This document shows positions 27,027 to 36,441 of a stretch of DNA of 64,000 bases, piece by piece (the first letter of the stretch is position 1; every line of letters starts with the position of its first letter). A model generated the notes under the pieces. The model was not told the origin of the DNA, ran no database searches, and saw nothing but the letters and a program-made list of their open reading frames with translations. Both the position numbers and the translations under genes were made by a program. Origin of the DNA: Parabacteroides bouchesdurhonensis (GTDB lineage: Bacteria > Bacteroidota > Bacteroidia > Bacteroidales > Tannerellaceae); NCBI RefSeq assembly GCF_900186615.1, contig NZ_LT896588.1:928406-992405 (forward strand). Direction: 5' to 3'.

Positions 27027-29447
27027 TTAAAAATTCGTTCCTTCAAACAAATCTCTATTATCTCTTGATTGTTGCTGACTCTTCTTATAATTGTTAAATG
27101 TATAACTAATAGATAATGTAATTACCGGATAATGCGGGCGAATACGGGTTATGGAATTCAAATCTGATGTCAGAATAGTATTTCTGTAACGGGCAGAATT
27201 GAATATATCGCGAAACGACAGTGTGGATTGCAGGTTAGGACTGAACAGTTGTTGTCGTACTGCTAAATTTACAAACCAGAAAGATTCGGACCTGCCTTGC
27301 GTGTTCACAGTAGGCCCAACAAAATTACCATCTAATTGAATACGGGTGTTTTTATGAATACGGAAAAGGTTATTGATAGTAATATCATAGTTTGTACTGG
27401 TTTCTTTTTTGCCTCCGGAAAGCAGATTGTTTACGACCTTATAATAGTAAATATTGCCATTCACATTGAGATCCCACCATTTATTCAATTTGAGTTGGGC
27501 ATTGAGTTCAAGCCCTAAAGCATAATCGTTTCCGACATTAGCCATCGAGTCTAACGTTACTCCGGCCTCATACGGCACACGAAGCCGTTCGATCTTGTCT
27601 GTACGGGAACGATAAAACAAACTGGATTGCAATATATGTTCCTTCAGATTTTTTTTATAAGTGAGTTCAAAAGAGTTTATATATTCGGGGCGAATATCAG
27701 GATTTCCAATTTCAGCTGTATAAAAATCACGGTAGGTAATGTAAGGTTCCATAAAAAACAGTTCGGGGCGATTGGTACGATAGGAGTATGCAAATGTAAG
27801 TTTTTGGTCTTTTGGCATATTATATCCTATATGTACTGAAGGAAATATCTCAAATTTATTTACTGTGCGATTTGCTCCTTTGATAGAGCTGCGCAAAACA
27901 CGATGGGTATGTTCTCCTCGAACACCAACTTGAGCATCAAATGTTTTATAACTATCTGAGCCGATCAGATAAACAGAATGGATTCCTTGTTGAAAATAGA
28001 ATGTATTGTAGATATCGTTGCGCCAATAGAATTCTTGCTTTTCCGGATTCCAAAATTGCATGCTATAGTCCCCGTCTTCCAGATAGGAATGATATTGATA
28101 ACCGCTTTCAAGTCGCCCAGTTTCACTATATGGTAGCGTATAGTCTATATTTCCATGTACTGTCCAACGTATTTCGTCTTCCCAGGCACGATGTCCATGC
28201 TCACGTTGATTATCCTTATTGAAAAGATCACTCTGGAAGTATTCAAGAGGATCGCCTTCGTATCCGACCATAAAACTCCCGGAAAGTTGATGTCCATCGT
28301 TGCTAAATTTATGTAAAAAACCGGCTTTAGCATTGTTTACGGTCGAATGAAGATCAAAGTCATCATGACTGTTATAACTATAAGAATAAGTATTTCCGTT
28401 AGAGTGAGTACTGGTTTCGGCATAATTTAAATTCCCTTCGCGAGTAAACTTGTCATATACAATTTGTAATTCTGCATTAATAGAAGTCTTAGGCGTGAAA
28501 GCATAAATAAAACCTCCACGCAAACCATAATGATAATTTTTGCTTTTTCGAGGGCCATCAGATATAGAGACGGTGGAGACTTCGTTCACCATAGTCCCTT
28601 TACTTTGATAGAAATCACTTTCACGAATTGGCTGATTCCAATGCCCCGCTAAAAACCACTGAAATTTATTATATTGTTGTGATAACAAAAAGTCGGCTCC
28701 ATTGGAAAGAGCTGTACTTCCATAAATATTAACCATTCCGTTCATGCCTTGTTGTGTATTTCTTTTAGTAATGATATTAATCATACCGACTTCTCCATCA
28801 GTGTCATAACGGGATGAAGGAGTGGTGATTACTTCTATATTTTCAATTTGTCCTGCAGGAATTTGTTGTAAAGCTTGAGTTCCGGAATAAAAACTCGGTT
28901 TCCCGTCGATATAGACTTTAAAGCCACTACTGCCCCTGAAAGTAACTTCACCATCTACTCCTACGCGAATGGAAGGCGTATTTTCGAGAATATCAACAGC
29001 TGTCCCTCCGCTTCCCATCAGATTATTTGAAGCTTCAATAATTTTTTTGTCTAATTTATAAATGATTTGTTTTTTCGAAGCTTCGATTACAACTTCCGCT
29101 AGGCCTATTTCCAAAGGCTGTAACTCAATAACTCCCATATCCAATCTCGTTGTCGAAGTATCGACAAGAATTGACTCTTTTTTTAAAATATCATACCCGA
29201 TTAATCGGATCATCAAAGAATATTCTCCTTTTTTTATGTCCTTAAAATGGAAATGACCATCCGGTTCGGAATAAACATGGCTTACGACCATAGTAGTACT
29301 TTTATCCATCAGGATAACATCAGCCATGTCAATAGGGCTACTTGTAATCTTCTCTTGAACTATGCCTTCAATTTGTGCAGCAGTTATATTAAAGACGTTT
29401 ATACAAAGAACAAGCACGATGAGTGTCAGAATATTAGCACGTTTCAT
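27027..29447 (-). CDS. TonB-dependent receptor of the outer-membrane beta-barrel family
   Basis: The 806-residue protein has a signal peptide (to about residue 24), a carboxypeptidase-regulatory-like domain (IEGIVQEKITSSPIDMADVIL, FHFKDIKKGEYSLMIRLIGYD), a plug domain (AVDILENTPSIRVGVDGEVT, FRGSSGFKVYIDGKPS, IEVITTPSSRYDTDGEVGMI) and a barrel of the OMP_b-brl_3 type (YRTNRPELFFMEPYITY). It has no SusD partner, unlike the receptor at 4969. Such receptors import peptides, metal complexes or small glycans, or sense them. It follows a small gene by 23 bases and is divergent from a hybrid sensor, which may control it. Confidence 0.92.
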   Translation of the reverse strand: MKRANILTLIVLVLCINVFNITAAQIEGIVQEKITSSPIDMADVILMDKSTTMVVSHVYSEPDGHFHFKDIKKGEYSLMIRLIGYDILKKESILVDTSTTRLDMGVIELQPLEIGLAEVVIEASKKQIIYKLDKKIIEASNNLMGSGGTAVDILENTPSIRVGVDGEVTFRGSSGFKVYIDGKPSFYSGTQALQQIPAGQIENIEVITTPSSRYDTDGEVGMINIITKRNTQQGMNGMVNIYGSTALSNGADFLLSQQYNKFQWFLAGHWNQPIRESDFYQSKGTMVNEVSTVSISDGPRKSKNYHYGLRGGFIYAFTPKTSINAELQIVYDKFTREGNLNYAETSTHSNGNTYSYSYNSHDDFDLHSTVNNAKAGFLHKFSNDGHQLSGSFMVGYEGDPLEYFQSDLFNKDNQREHGHRAWEDEIRWTVHGNIDYTLPYSETGRLESGYQYHSYLEDGDYSMQFWNPEKQEFYWRNDIYNTFYFQQGIHSVYLIGSDSYKTFDAQVGVRGEHTHRVLRSSIKGANRTVNKFEIFPSVHIGYNMPKDQKLTFAYSYRTNRPELFFMEPYITYRDFYTAEIGNPDIRPEYINSFELTYKKNLKEHILQSSLFYRSRTDKIERLRVPYEAGVTLDSMANVGNDYALGLELNAQLKLNKWWDLNVNGNIYYYKVVNNLLSGGKKETSTNYDITINNLFRIHKNTRIQLDGNFVGPTVNTQGRSESFWFVNLAVRQQLFSPNLQSTLSFRDIFNSARYRNTILTSDLNSITRIRPHYPVITLSISYTFNNYKKSQQQSRDNRDLFEGTNF

Positions 29448-29470
29448 ATTCTTGATATTTAATAATGTTT

Positions 29471-29722
29471 CTAATAATTTTTGCCAACAGGAATATGCAC
29501 ATCAGATACAGAAAGATTGCATTCACGATTACCTTGTTTTCCTGATTGGGCATCCGGATGATGGTCATTACCTAAAATCTGATATTCGGGAACAGATATA
29601 TTCGTATTGGCAGAAAATAAGACTTCATATTCTAAGGCAATTGTTGTTTGATCTGTATTCTTGTTTCTATTTATACATGCGCAAAATATTGTGCAAATAA
29701 GAAGTAAGACTATATTTTCCAT
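29471..29722 (-). CDS. Small exported Cys-containing protein upstream of the TonB receptor
   Basis: The 83-residue protein opens with a hydrophobic segment (IVLLLICTIFCACI) that looks like a signal peptide, possibly of lipoprotein type, though FCAC is a poor lipobox. The mature part is polar, with a Cys in NRECNLSVSDVHIP. I recognise no family. It starts 11-18 bases after a well-placed candidate promoter and ends 23 bases before the receptor, so it is likely the first gene of the operon. It might be a secreted ligand or accessory peptide, but this is a guess. Confidence 0.55.
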   Translation of the reverse strand: MENIVLLLICTIFCACINRNKNTDQTTIALEYEVLFSANTNISVPEYQILGNDHHPDAQSGKQGNRECNLSVSDVHIPVGKNY

Positions 29723-29739
29723 ATTTTAATTATTTGATG

Positions 29740-29769
29740 CAAATATAGAGGACCTTATAACACCTCAAA
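29740..29769 (-). promoter_or_regulatory. Promoter of the small-protein/TonB-receptor operon
   Basis: On the minus strand a perfect -7 box (complement CAAATATA, 29740-29747) is preceded by a TTTG -33 box (complement CAAA, 29766-29769) with 18 bases between. The leader before the start codon at 29722 would be about 10 bases. Confidence 0.6.
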
Positions 29770-29830
29770 AACACTTAAAGCAAAGTGATTAAATATGGCA
29801 CAAAATGAGACAGTATTGTCATTGTTTGTT

Positions 29831-29838
29831 TATATTTG
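29831..29838 (+). promoter_or_regulatory. Candidate -7 box for the hybrid sensor gene
   Basis: TATATTTG matches TAnnTTTG exactly and lies 25 bases before the ATG at 29864. A TTTG at the correct upstream distance is missing, so the -33 element is weak. Confidence 0.45.
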
Positions 29839-29863
29839 TATGGCATAAACATCTGTTAATATT

Positions 29864-32800
29864 ATGACAAGATTCTATACGCTCTTGAGCTGCCTTTTAC
29901 TGCTTGTTCCTAATTCGTCTGCATTTAATTTACGAAAAGCTGCGTTAAGGAATGGAGGTGGTGTGATTAACTCGGTGTTTCAGGATAAAGATGGACTGAT
30001 ATGGATAGGTACGAACAGCGGGCTAAATACATATGATGGCAAAGATGTGATTTCATTAAATGGATATAAAGGAATTCAAAAAATAGATGGGAGCCCAAAA
30101 GGAGATGTTTTTGTGGAAACACTCTATGGATTGTATGTTATAAATACCGCTTCAAACACAAAAACGGCTTTCGAGATGTTTAATAATGTATCTTTTTCAG
30201 CCGTTGATAGTAAAAGTACTAGTTTTATTATTCAGGGTAATGGATTTGTATATTATAAACCTCATCTTCAAGAAAATTATGATAACGTTATCATTCCAGA
30301 ACTAATAGCTACAAAAATAAAAATCTTTTTTGTTGATGATAATGATATACTGAGAATTCTGACAGATGATGGATGTTTGAGAAGTTTTGAAATATCATAT
30401 AATAATGAACTTGTATATCTGAAAGAGAAACCAGAAGTAAGGTTGTCTTCAAATGTATCATTCTGTTTTACGGATGAGGGTACCATTTTCTTTATTGATG
30501 AAGAATATATTTTTTACAAGTTTGATATAAAGAACAATAGCACTTCCTATATTTCTAATGTAAAATCTTTGCTTGCTGATAAAGGGAAGATAACTGCAGG
30601 TGTTGTTTTCAAAAATGAGTTTTATTTTGGAACGGAATCAGGACTTTTTCAAATAATAAATAATCATGTAAAACAAATTCCAATAAAAGGCGGAGTAAGC
30701 AGTATTGTAAAAGATCGTTTTCAGGATTTAATATGGATAAATACTTTAGGAGATGGTCTTTATACCTATTCTTTTGAACCATACTTTATTAAATCATATC
30801 TATTCTCAGATTTGTGTCCTGAGATGTTAAGACCTTCAACTGCAATTTGCTTGGATAACCAAGGTGCTCTCTGGATAGGAACAGAAGGGACGGGTGTTGT
30901 CTTATTGCCAGACTATAGTCTTGATAAAGAAATAAACGTTGTAAAAAAAATATCGAAAAACAACGGATTACCCGACAATAATATCTATTCATTCCACGAG
31001 TCAAGACAAGGGCTTTGGATCGGCTGTCAATCAGGACTAGCATTTTATTCATATAAGAACAAAAATATATCTGTACTACACAATGTCTTAGCCACCGACA
31101 TCCGTGCTATTTATGAACAAGACTCTACTCTATGGTTAGCTTGTTATGAGAAAGGAATTGTGAAAACGTCAGTGGAATATAAAGATGGAGTACCTCAAAT
31201 CCGGCATATACAATTATATTCAGCGAGCAACCAAGATGATGCTTCCAACCGTTTTTCATCCATATATGCAAATAGAGAAAAGATGTTATTTACCAATACT
31301 GGCAATGGCGTTTTTGAAATGAAGGATGACAAACTTAAAAAAGTCAAACTAACAGACAAAAGACTTAAAGCTACTAATCAGATTACATCTATAAACGAGT
31401 TTGATTATATGGCCGCTACTGATTTCGGTTGTTTTCGGTTTTCTCTAAATGATGATTCGATAAACAATATATCTATTTTAAATGACATAACAAGCAAGGA
31501 TATACTTTCCGGTAATTGGGGAGACTACTGGTTAAGTACGGATAATGGCTTGATTATATATAATTTGAAAAAAAACAGTATTCAGTCTATTGACTACTCC
31601 TATGGATTTCCCGTTTTTGAATATAATAATGGGGCATCGTTTAAAGATATAAAAAACAACAAGTTGTTTTTTGGAGGAATCAATGGGTTTACAGCTATTC
31701 AATATAATGATTACGATGAGGCAATGGATTACATGCCAAGGCTTTCTCTTGAAAGATTGTCTTTGTTTGGAATTAATAAGAGTATCAATGATTTCAGAAA
31801 AAAAGGATCGGATCGACTGATCTTCAAATCAGATGAAAATGTATTTTCTCTATCCTTTAGAGCATTAGATTATGTCAATGGGAACAATTACATCTATTAT
31901 TACAAAATAGGAAATGGACCTTGGGTAAATAATGAAAATTCAGGAACGATTTCTTTTACGGATATTTCTCCGGGCACTTATGATCTCTATATAAAGTACT
32001 ATAATAAAATGCTAAATAAAGAGAGTTATGCTCAAAGTATTTCCATAAAGGTACTTCCCCCTTGGTACAAATCTGTTTATGCTTATATTGTTTATTTCTT
32101 GTTGGGATTATTGCTGGTGTACCTTTTTGTGTATGTTTTATCAAAACGAAGAAAGAAAGCAAAGAAAGAAGAAATTGCCCAAGCAGAACAACGGCGGAAA
32201 GAAGATATCTATGAAGCTAAATTGGACTTTTTCATTGATATAGCCCATGAATTTTGCACTCCTTTGACTTTGATTTCGGGACCATGTAATCTTATTCTCA
32301 ATCAGAAGAACATTTCTCCATCGGTTCAGAAATATGCAGATATAATAAAACGAAACGCCAAACGTATGAATTCACTGATAAGCGATTTGATGGAGTTTAA
32401 ACGAATGGAGATTGGATACAAATTACCAGAAATAACAGAACTGAATGTCTCGGCTGTCGCTAATCGCGTGATTGGAGCATTTAAAATAAACGTGCAGGGA
32501 CACAATATTCGAATAGAAAAACGATATGCTGTAGATCTTAACTGGAATACAGATGAAAAATTCCTGACTACTATCTTGATAAACCTGATATCAAATGCTG
32601 TGAAATACTCAAATGATGATGCAGTTCTAGTCGAAATGAACGTTGAGAATGAATCGCTTATTCTTAAAGTTACCAATAAGGGGAAAGGTATAGTAAAGGA
32701 AGATATGGATCGCATCTTTAATCGTTTTTTAATCTCTTCCAATGAAAAACAAAGAGGTTGGAAACAGAACGGATTAGGGCTTACTGTTACAGGGAGTATG

Positions 32801-33790
32801 GTGAAACTATTGTCTGGAAGCATAAGCGTTATTAGTATTCCTGATGAATATACAACATTTGTTGTAAATTTACCTTTCTTGGAAATCAAGAGCAAGACAT
32901 CCCGTAACACGGATTTTAATGAAGGTTTAGATGATGTGATTATACCAGAATTTGGAATCCTACAACCAAAGTATACATATAAAGACGGAAGGTTTACAGT
33001 TGCAATTATAGATGATGATCCCGAGATGCTTTGGCTCATATGCGATATACTTTCTGATGAATTTAATGTGTTACCGGTAAGAAATTCGTCAAAAGCAGTC
33101 GACATTCTTACCCAAAAACATAGCGACATTATCCTGTGTGACATGATGATGGACGATATAGATGGTATTAAGTTGGCTAAAATTTTAAAAGCAGATAAAA
33201 CCACTTCCCACATCCCTTTGATTATTGTATCTGCGGCTCATGATATTGAAATACAAACGAAAGCCTTAAATGCAGGAGCTGAAATATATATAACAAAGCC
33301 TTTTGATCCTAAACACCTAAAAACAACTATAAAACGGCTTTTAGGAAGGAAAGAAGACTTAAAAAATTATTTCAATTCTCCATTAAGTGCATATGAACTG
33401 GATATGGGGAAACTACAGCATACAGAACATCGCAAGTTTTTGAGAAAGGTGTACGGAATAATCAGTAAGAATATACAAAACAAAGAATTATCCCCTGACT
33501 TTATTGCCTCCGAATTAGGAATGAGCCTCCGCACCCTCTATCGCAAGTTAAAGGAAGTAACAGATAAAGGATTATTAGAGATTATCCGGGAAGGCAAATT
33601 AGTAGAAGCGGAAAATTTGTTGCTTAAATCGAAATTTACAATTGACGAGATCGTATTCAAATCCGGATTCTCAAGCAGAGCCAGCTTTTATAGGGCATTT
33701 ACCAATAAATATGGTTGTACTCCGACAGAGTTTGTCGAGAAAAATCGATTAAAAAATACCTACGAATCAAATATCAGGCTTAGTTTTTGA
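29864..33790 (+). CDS. Hybrid two-component system regulator (HTCS)
   Basis: The 1308-residue protein joins a whole signalling chain: signal peptide; periplasmic propeller repeats (INSVFQDKDGLIWIGTNSGL and similar, about residues 30-650); a Y_Y_Y domain (about 665-733); one membrane helix (740-762); HisKA with His795; HATPase (N box LISNAVKYS, G box NGLGLTVTG); receiver with phospho-acceptor D1093 (ILCDMMM); and an AraC-type DNA-binding domain (about 1205-1300). HTCS proteins sense glycans or other ligands in the periplasm. The H box reads HEFCTP, with Cys798 where Arg is usual. It is divergent from a TonB receptor operon, its likely target. Confidence 0.95.
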   Translation: MTRFYTLLSCLLLLVPNSSAFNLRKAALRNGGGVINSVFQDKDGLIWIGTNSGLNTYDGKDVISLNGYKGIQKIDGSPKGDVFVETLYGLYVINTASNTKTAFEMFNNVSFSAVDSKSTSFIIQGNGFVYYKPHLQENYDNVIIPELIATKIKIFFVDDNDILRILTDDGCLRSFEISYNNELVYLKEKPEVRLSSNVSFCFTDEGTIFFIDEEYIFYKFDIKNNSTSYISNVKSLLADKGKITAGVVFKNEFYFGTESGLFQIINNHVKQIPIKGGVSSIVKDRFQDLIWINTLGDGLYTYSFEPYFIKSYLFSDLCPEMLRPSTAICLDNQGALWIGTEGTGVVLLPDYSLDKEINVVKKISKNNGLPDNNIYSFHESRQGLWIGCQSGLAFYSYKNKNISVLHNVLATDIRAIYEQDSTLWLACYEKGIVKTSVEYKDGVPQIRHIQLYSASNQDDASNRFSSIYANREKMLFTNTGNGVFEMKDDKLKKVKLTDKRLKATNQITSINEFDYMAATDFGCFRFSLNDDSINNISILNDITSKDILSGNWGDYWLSTDNGLIIYNLKKNSIQSIDYSYGFPVFEYNNGASFKDIKNNKLFFGGINGFTAIQYNDYDEAMDYMPRLSLERLSLFGINKSINDFRKKGSDRLIFKSDENVFSLSFRALDYVNGNNYIYYYKIGNGPWVNNENSGTISFTDISPGTYDLYIKYYNKMLNKESYAQSISIKVLPPWYKSVYAYIVYFLLGLLLVYLFVYVLSKRRKKAKKEEIAQAEQRRKEDIYEAKLDFFIDIAHEFCTPLTLISGPCNLILNQKNISPSVQKYADIIKRNAKRMNSLISDLMEFKRMEIGYKLPEITELNVSAVANRVIGAFKINVQGHNIRIEKRYAVDLNWNTDEKFLTTILINLISNAVKYSNDDAVLVEMNVENESLILKVTNKGKGIVKEDMDRIFNRFLISSNEKQRGWKQNGLGLTVTGSMVKLLSGSISVISIPDEYTTFVVNLPFLEIKSKTSRNTDFNEGLDDVIIPEFGILQPKYTYKDGRFTVAIIDDDPEMLWLICDILSDEFNVLPVRNSSKAVDILTQKHSDIILCDMMMDDIDGIKLAKILKADKTTSHIPLIIVSAAHDIEIQTKALNAGAEIYITKPFDPKHLKTTIKRLLGRKEDLKNYFNSPLSAYELDMGKLQHTEHRKFLRKVYGIISKNIQNKELSPDFIASELGMSLRTLYRKLKEVTDKGLLEIIREGKLVEAENLLLKSKFTIDEIVFKSGFSSRASFYRAFTNKYGCTPTEFVEKNRLKNTYESNIRLSF

Positions 33791-33835
33791 CATAATAGAT
33801 GAAAAACACTTGCTTTTTACCTATCGACAGAAAAA

Positions 33836-33930
33836 GGAAATCCCTGATTTCTAAACGAGATCAGGGATTTACATTGAATTTCTTCTCTTTCTTAGCTTCT
33901 CTTGTGATCCGCTTGGGTTATGAACCAAAC
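33836..33930 (-). repeat. Diverged copy of tRNA-Lys 3' end and terminator (att-like site)
   Basis: A hairpin at 33838-33848/33860-33870 (AAATCCCTGAT with ATCAGGGATTT) and the stretch GTGATCCGCTTGGGTTAT at 33904-33921 align, in the same order, orientation and spacing, with the terminator and tRNA-Lys 3' half at 38560-38640. The T-arm copy is degenerate and there is no full tRNA. It marks the left boundary of the ars island. The rest of the 33791-34184 gap (33931-34136) holds no recognisable gene. A decayed tandem tRNA gene is the alternative reading. Confidence 0.6.
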
Positions 33931-34136
33931 GTTATTTTTTCCTCAATATCAGTACTTTCAAAAATTTTGGCTTTGCAACCGTCACGTTTTAGCCCTTAAA
34001 AACGGTTTGCTGTTATCCAGTGTCTGTCTGCCAACATCTTGGTTCAAATGTACGCATTATTTTTGAATTTTGCAAGTGATTGATAATGAATATATATATA
34101 CGCTTGCACCTTGCACTGAAAAAAAATATAATGAAA

Positions 34137-34184
34137 TTTGCCATCTTGAATATTGTTCGTATATTTGCGAACAATATTCAAGAT
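34137..34184 (+). promoter_or_regulatory. arsR promoter with embedded operator
   Basis: TTTG at 34137-34140, 19 bases, then TATATTTG at 34160-34167 matches the Bacteroides promoter consensus exactly. A perfect 17-bp inverted repeat (34143-34159 with 34168-34184) surrounds the -7 box, which is precisely the 8-base spacer. The right arm touches the ATG at 34185. ArsR dimers bound here would block the polymerase. The transcript start would fall within the right arm, leaving a leader of about 10 bases or less. Confidence 0.85.
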
Positions 34185-34511
34185 ATGGAAGAAAAGAAAG
34201 ATTATACGGTTACGCAAGAACAGTTGGCGAGATTTGCTAAAGCATTGGGACATCCTGCTCGAATTGCCATTATGCACTTTTTAGTAAAGCAGAAAACGTG
34301 TTATTTTGGGGATATTCACGAAGAACTTCCTATTGCTAAAGCAACGGTGTCCCAACATTTGAAAGAGTTGAAAGATGCAGGGCTTATACAAGGAGAGGTG
34401 GAAACGCCTAAAGTAAAATATTGTATCAACCGAGAGAATTGGCAACTGGCTCGTGAACTCTTTAAGGAGTTTTTCGGGCAATGTATCTGTAAATCGGGGG
34501 AGTGTTGCTGA
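34185..34511 (+). CDS. arsR: ArsR-family arsenic-responsive repressor
   Basis: The ATG at 34185 gives 108 residues ([20 protein letters not shown]); upstream ATGs would read through the operator and are rejected. The winged helix is [20 protein letters not shown]. Candidate As(III) ligands are Cys39 ([10 protein letters not shown]) and the C-terminal cluster Cys100, Cys102, Cys107 and Cys108; Cys80 is another. Loss of DNA binding on As(III) binding would release the operon downstream. It begins directly at the edge of its own operator. The arsenic genes follow in the same direction, the first 69 bases on. Confidence 0.93.
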   Translation: MEEKKDYTVTQEQLARFAKALGHPARIAIMHFLVKQKTCYFGDIHEELPIAKATVSQHLKELKDAGLIQGEVETPKVKYCINRENWQLARELFKEFFGQCICKSGECC

Positions 34512-34580
34512 TAATCCCCTTTTTTAATATCAATGTTCGTTGTTTTGCGAATTACGTTTAATATAATAAATTTATAAATT

Positions 34581-34811
34581 ATGGAGATTAAAGTATTAGG
34601 AACAGGTTGCGCAGGTTGTAAGGCTCTGTATGCAACAGTTGAGCAAGTAGTAAAAGAATTAGCTTTGGAAGCAATAATAACCAAAGAAGAAGATTTGATG
34701 AAGATTATGGAATACAATGTAATGACACTTCCGGCTCTTGTCGTGGACGGTAAGGTAGTGGCAAAAGGCAAACTTTCTGCCAAAGAGGTAAAAGATGTAT
34801 TAACCAAGTAA
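34581..34811 (+). CDS. arsE: ArsE-like small thioredoxin-fold protein
   Basis: The 76-residue protein is a minimal thioredoxin fold with the CxxC pair Cys10-Cys13 (GTGCAGCKAL) and the cis-Pro region MTLPALVVDG. It belongs to the redox-active disulfide protein group found in Bacteroides ars operons, where the gene is called arsE. It likely supplies electrons or binds arsenicals in the cytosol, working with ArsF and ArsG. The exact reaction of the family is not settled. It lies between arsR and arsF. Confidence 0.8.
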   Translation: MEIKVLGTGCAGCKALYATVEQVVKELALEAIITKEEDLMKIMEYNVMTLPALVVDGKVVAKGKLSAKEVKDVLTK

Positions 34812-34822
34812 ATCAGAGTGTG

Positions 34823-35227
34823 ATGAAACGCTTTTTATTCCTTACTATTGCTTGTTTGTTTTCTATTTGGGGAATGGCTCAGATTGCGACAGACACCTAT
34901 ATGGAAGTTCTTTATTTTCATGGAAAACAACGTTGTGTAACTTGCAAAACCATTGAGAGATATACGAAAGAAGTAGTTGATACAGATTTGGCGGAATTGG
35001 TCAGAAATGGTAAACTTCGTTTCAAAGAAGTAGATATTTCAACACCTGAAGGCGAAAGACTGGCAGAGAAATATCGTGTAAGCTGGTCATCTCTCTATGT
35101 AAATAAATGGAAAAACGGCAAAGAAGAACGCAACGATATGACACGTTTCGGTTTTCAAAATGCCCGAAACAATACAGCGGCATTCAAGAAAGAATTAAAA
35201 CAGAAAATCAACCAGTTGCTAAAATAA
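34823..35227 (+). CDS. arsF: ArsF-family exported thioredoxin-like protein
   Basis: The ATG at 34823 is chosen over the GTG one codon upstream. The 134-residue product has a signal peptide (cleavage near GMAQ), then a thioredoxin-like body with Cys38-Val-Thr-Cys41 in GKQRCVTCKT. This matches proteins annotated as ArsF, described as a subunit linked to nitrophenyl-arsenical reduction. I rely on the family name for that role. Gaps of 11 and 9 bases join it to arsE and arsG, so the three are co-translated. Confidence 0.75.
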   Translation: MKRFLFLTIACLFSIWGMAQIATDTYMEVLYFHGKQRCVTCKTIERYTKEVVDTDLAELVRNGKLRFKEVDISTPEGERLAEKYRVSWSSLYVNKWKNGKEERNDMTRFGFQNARNNTAAFKKELKQKINQLLK

Positions 35228-35236
35228 CACAGTTTT

Positions 35237-35950
35237 ATGGAATACTTACAAACATGGTTGGATAATAGTGAAATACCTATTATCACCGTTTTTCTACTCG
35301 GTCTGTTGACTGCTGTAAGCCCTTGCCCATTGGCAACCAACATTACCGCTATCGGATTTATCAGTAAGGATATAAATAACCGCAACCGAATATTTACAAA
35401 TGGTATTCTATACACTTTAGGGCGTGTATTGGCTTATTCTGCATTAGGCGCAATACTTATCGCAATACTCCGAAAGGGTGCAGATATGTTTGCCATACAA
35501 AAAGGTATCAGCGAATGGGGAGAACTGCTACTTGCTCCTGCTTTGATGTTAATAGGGTTGTTTATGCTATTCGGTGATAAATTGCAATTACCAAAGTTCG
35601 GATTTTCCGCTACTGAAAAGACAGAAAAACTAAAAGGCTCATGGGGTAGTTTGTTGCTGGGGATATTGTTTGCCATGGCATTTTGTCCTACCAGTGGATT
35701 ATTTTATTTTGGCATGCTTATTCCCATGTCGGCTATGGAAAGTGAGGGGTATTTGCTACCTGTCATTTTTGCATTGGCAACAGGGCTTCCGGTTATGCTT
35801 GTTGCTTGGATTTTGGCATACAGTGTAGCAGGGATAGGAAAGTTTTATAATCGTGTGCAAACTTTTCAGAAGTGGTTTAATTATATGGCAGCTATACTGT
35901 TTATCTTGGTTGGCATTTATTATGGATTGATAAATTTGGGTATAATATGA
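35237..35950 (+). CDS. arsG: ArsG-family (CcdA/DsbD-like) membrane transporter
   Basis: The 237-residue protein has six hydrophobic helices in the pattern of CcdA/DsbD cores, including FLLGLLTAVSPCPLATNITAIGF and LLLGILFAMAFCPTSGLFYFG, each with the CP pair (SPCP and FCPT) that carries electrons in the family. In Bacteroides ars operons this type is named ArsG and linked to aromatic organoarsenical efflux. It could equally relay electrons across the membrane to ArsF, whose CxxC faces out. Its last four bases (ATGA) overlap the arsC start. Confidence 0.8.
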   Translation: MEYLQTWLDNSEIPIITVFLLGLLTAVSPCPLATNITAIGFISKDINNRNRIFTNGILYTLGRVLAYSALGAILIAILRKGADMFAIQKGISEWGELLLAPALMLIGLFMLFGDKLQLPKFGFSATEKTEKLKGSWGSLLLGILFAMAFCPTSGLFYFGMLIPMSAMESEGYLLPVIFALATGLPVMLVAWILAYSVAGIGKFYNRVQTFQKWFNYMAAILFILVGIYYGLINLGII

Positions 35951-36396
35951 AAATTTTGATTTTATGCACAGGAAATAGTTGTCGCAGCCAAATGGCGCAT
36001 GGCTTCCTGCAATCGCTTGATAAGAATATACAAGTGTTTTCGGCTGGTACACATCCGGCAGAGAAAGTTAATCCTTTGGCTGTTGAAGCAATGGCAGAAG
36101 TTGGTATTGACATAAGTAGACATATTCCTACCAATGTAACTGCTTATTTAAGTGATACATGGGATTATGTGATAACAGTATGCGGTAGTGCTAACGAAAC
36201 GTGTCCAGCTTTTGAGGGTAATGTAGGGAAACGGTTGCATATTGGTTTTGATGACCCCTCGGAAGCAATAGGAACAACGGACTTTATCAGAAGTGAATTT
36301 GAAAGAGTGCGTAATGAAATCAAGAATGAATTTGCCAAATTCTACATTACAGAGATAAAAAAACAAGAACTGCCTAAATGTGCTTGTAACCGCTAA
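35947..36396 (+). CDS. arsC: Thioredoxin-coupled arsenate reductase
   Basis: The 149-residue enzyme reduces As(V) to As(III) with a low-molecular-weight phosphatase fold. The P-loop is LCTGNSCRSQ, with nucleophile Cys7 and Cys12 in the loop. Cys79 and Cys86 (TVCGSANETCP) have the exact seven-residue spacing of the second and third catalytic cysteines in the S. aureus type enzyme. Two more Cys lie at the tail (PKCACNR). ATGA overlap with arsG shows translational coupling. Confidence 0.95.
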   Translation: MKILILCTGNSCRSQMAHGFLQSLDKNIQVFSAGTHPAEKVNPLAVEAMAEVGIDISRHIPTNVTAYLSDTWDYVITVCGSANETCPAFEGNVGKRLHIGFDDPSEAIGTTDFIRSEFERVRNEIKNEFAKFYITEIKKQELPKCACNR

Positions 36397-36441
36397 TTTT
36401 TTAGGTAGCTTGTTCGTATTATTACAAACAATAATAGGATT

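Noticed and set aside
32326-33213. Long antisense frame opposite the hybrid sensor
   Set aside because: It mirrors the kinase and receiver codons; low-complexity Ser/Ile-rich text with no family match.
33799-33999. 66-codon frame after the hybrid sensor
   Set aside because: It runs through the terminator hairpin and the tRNA-like copy.
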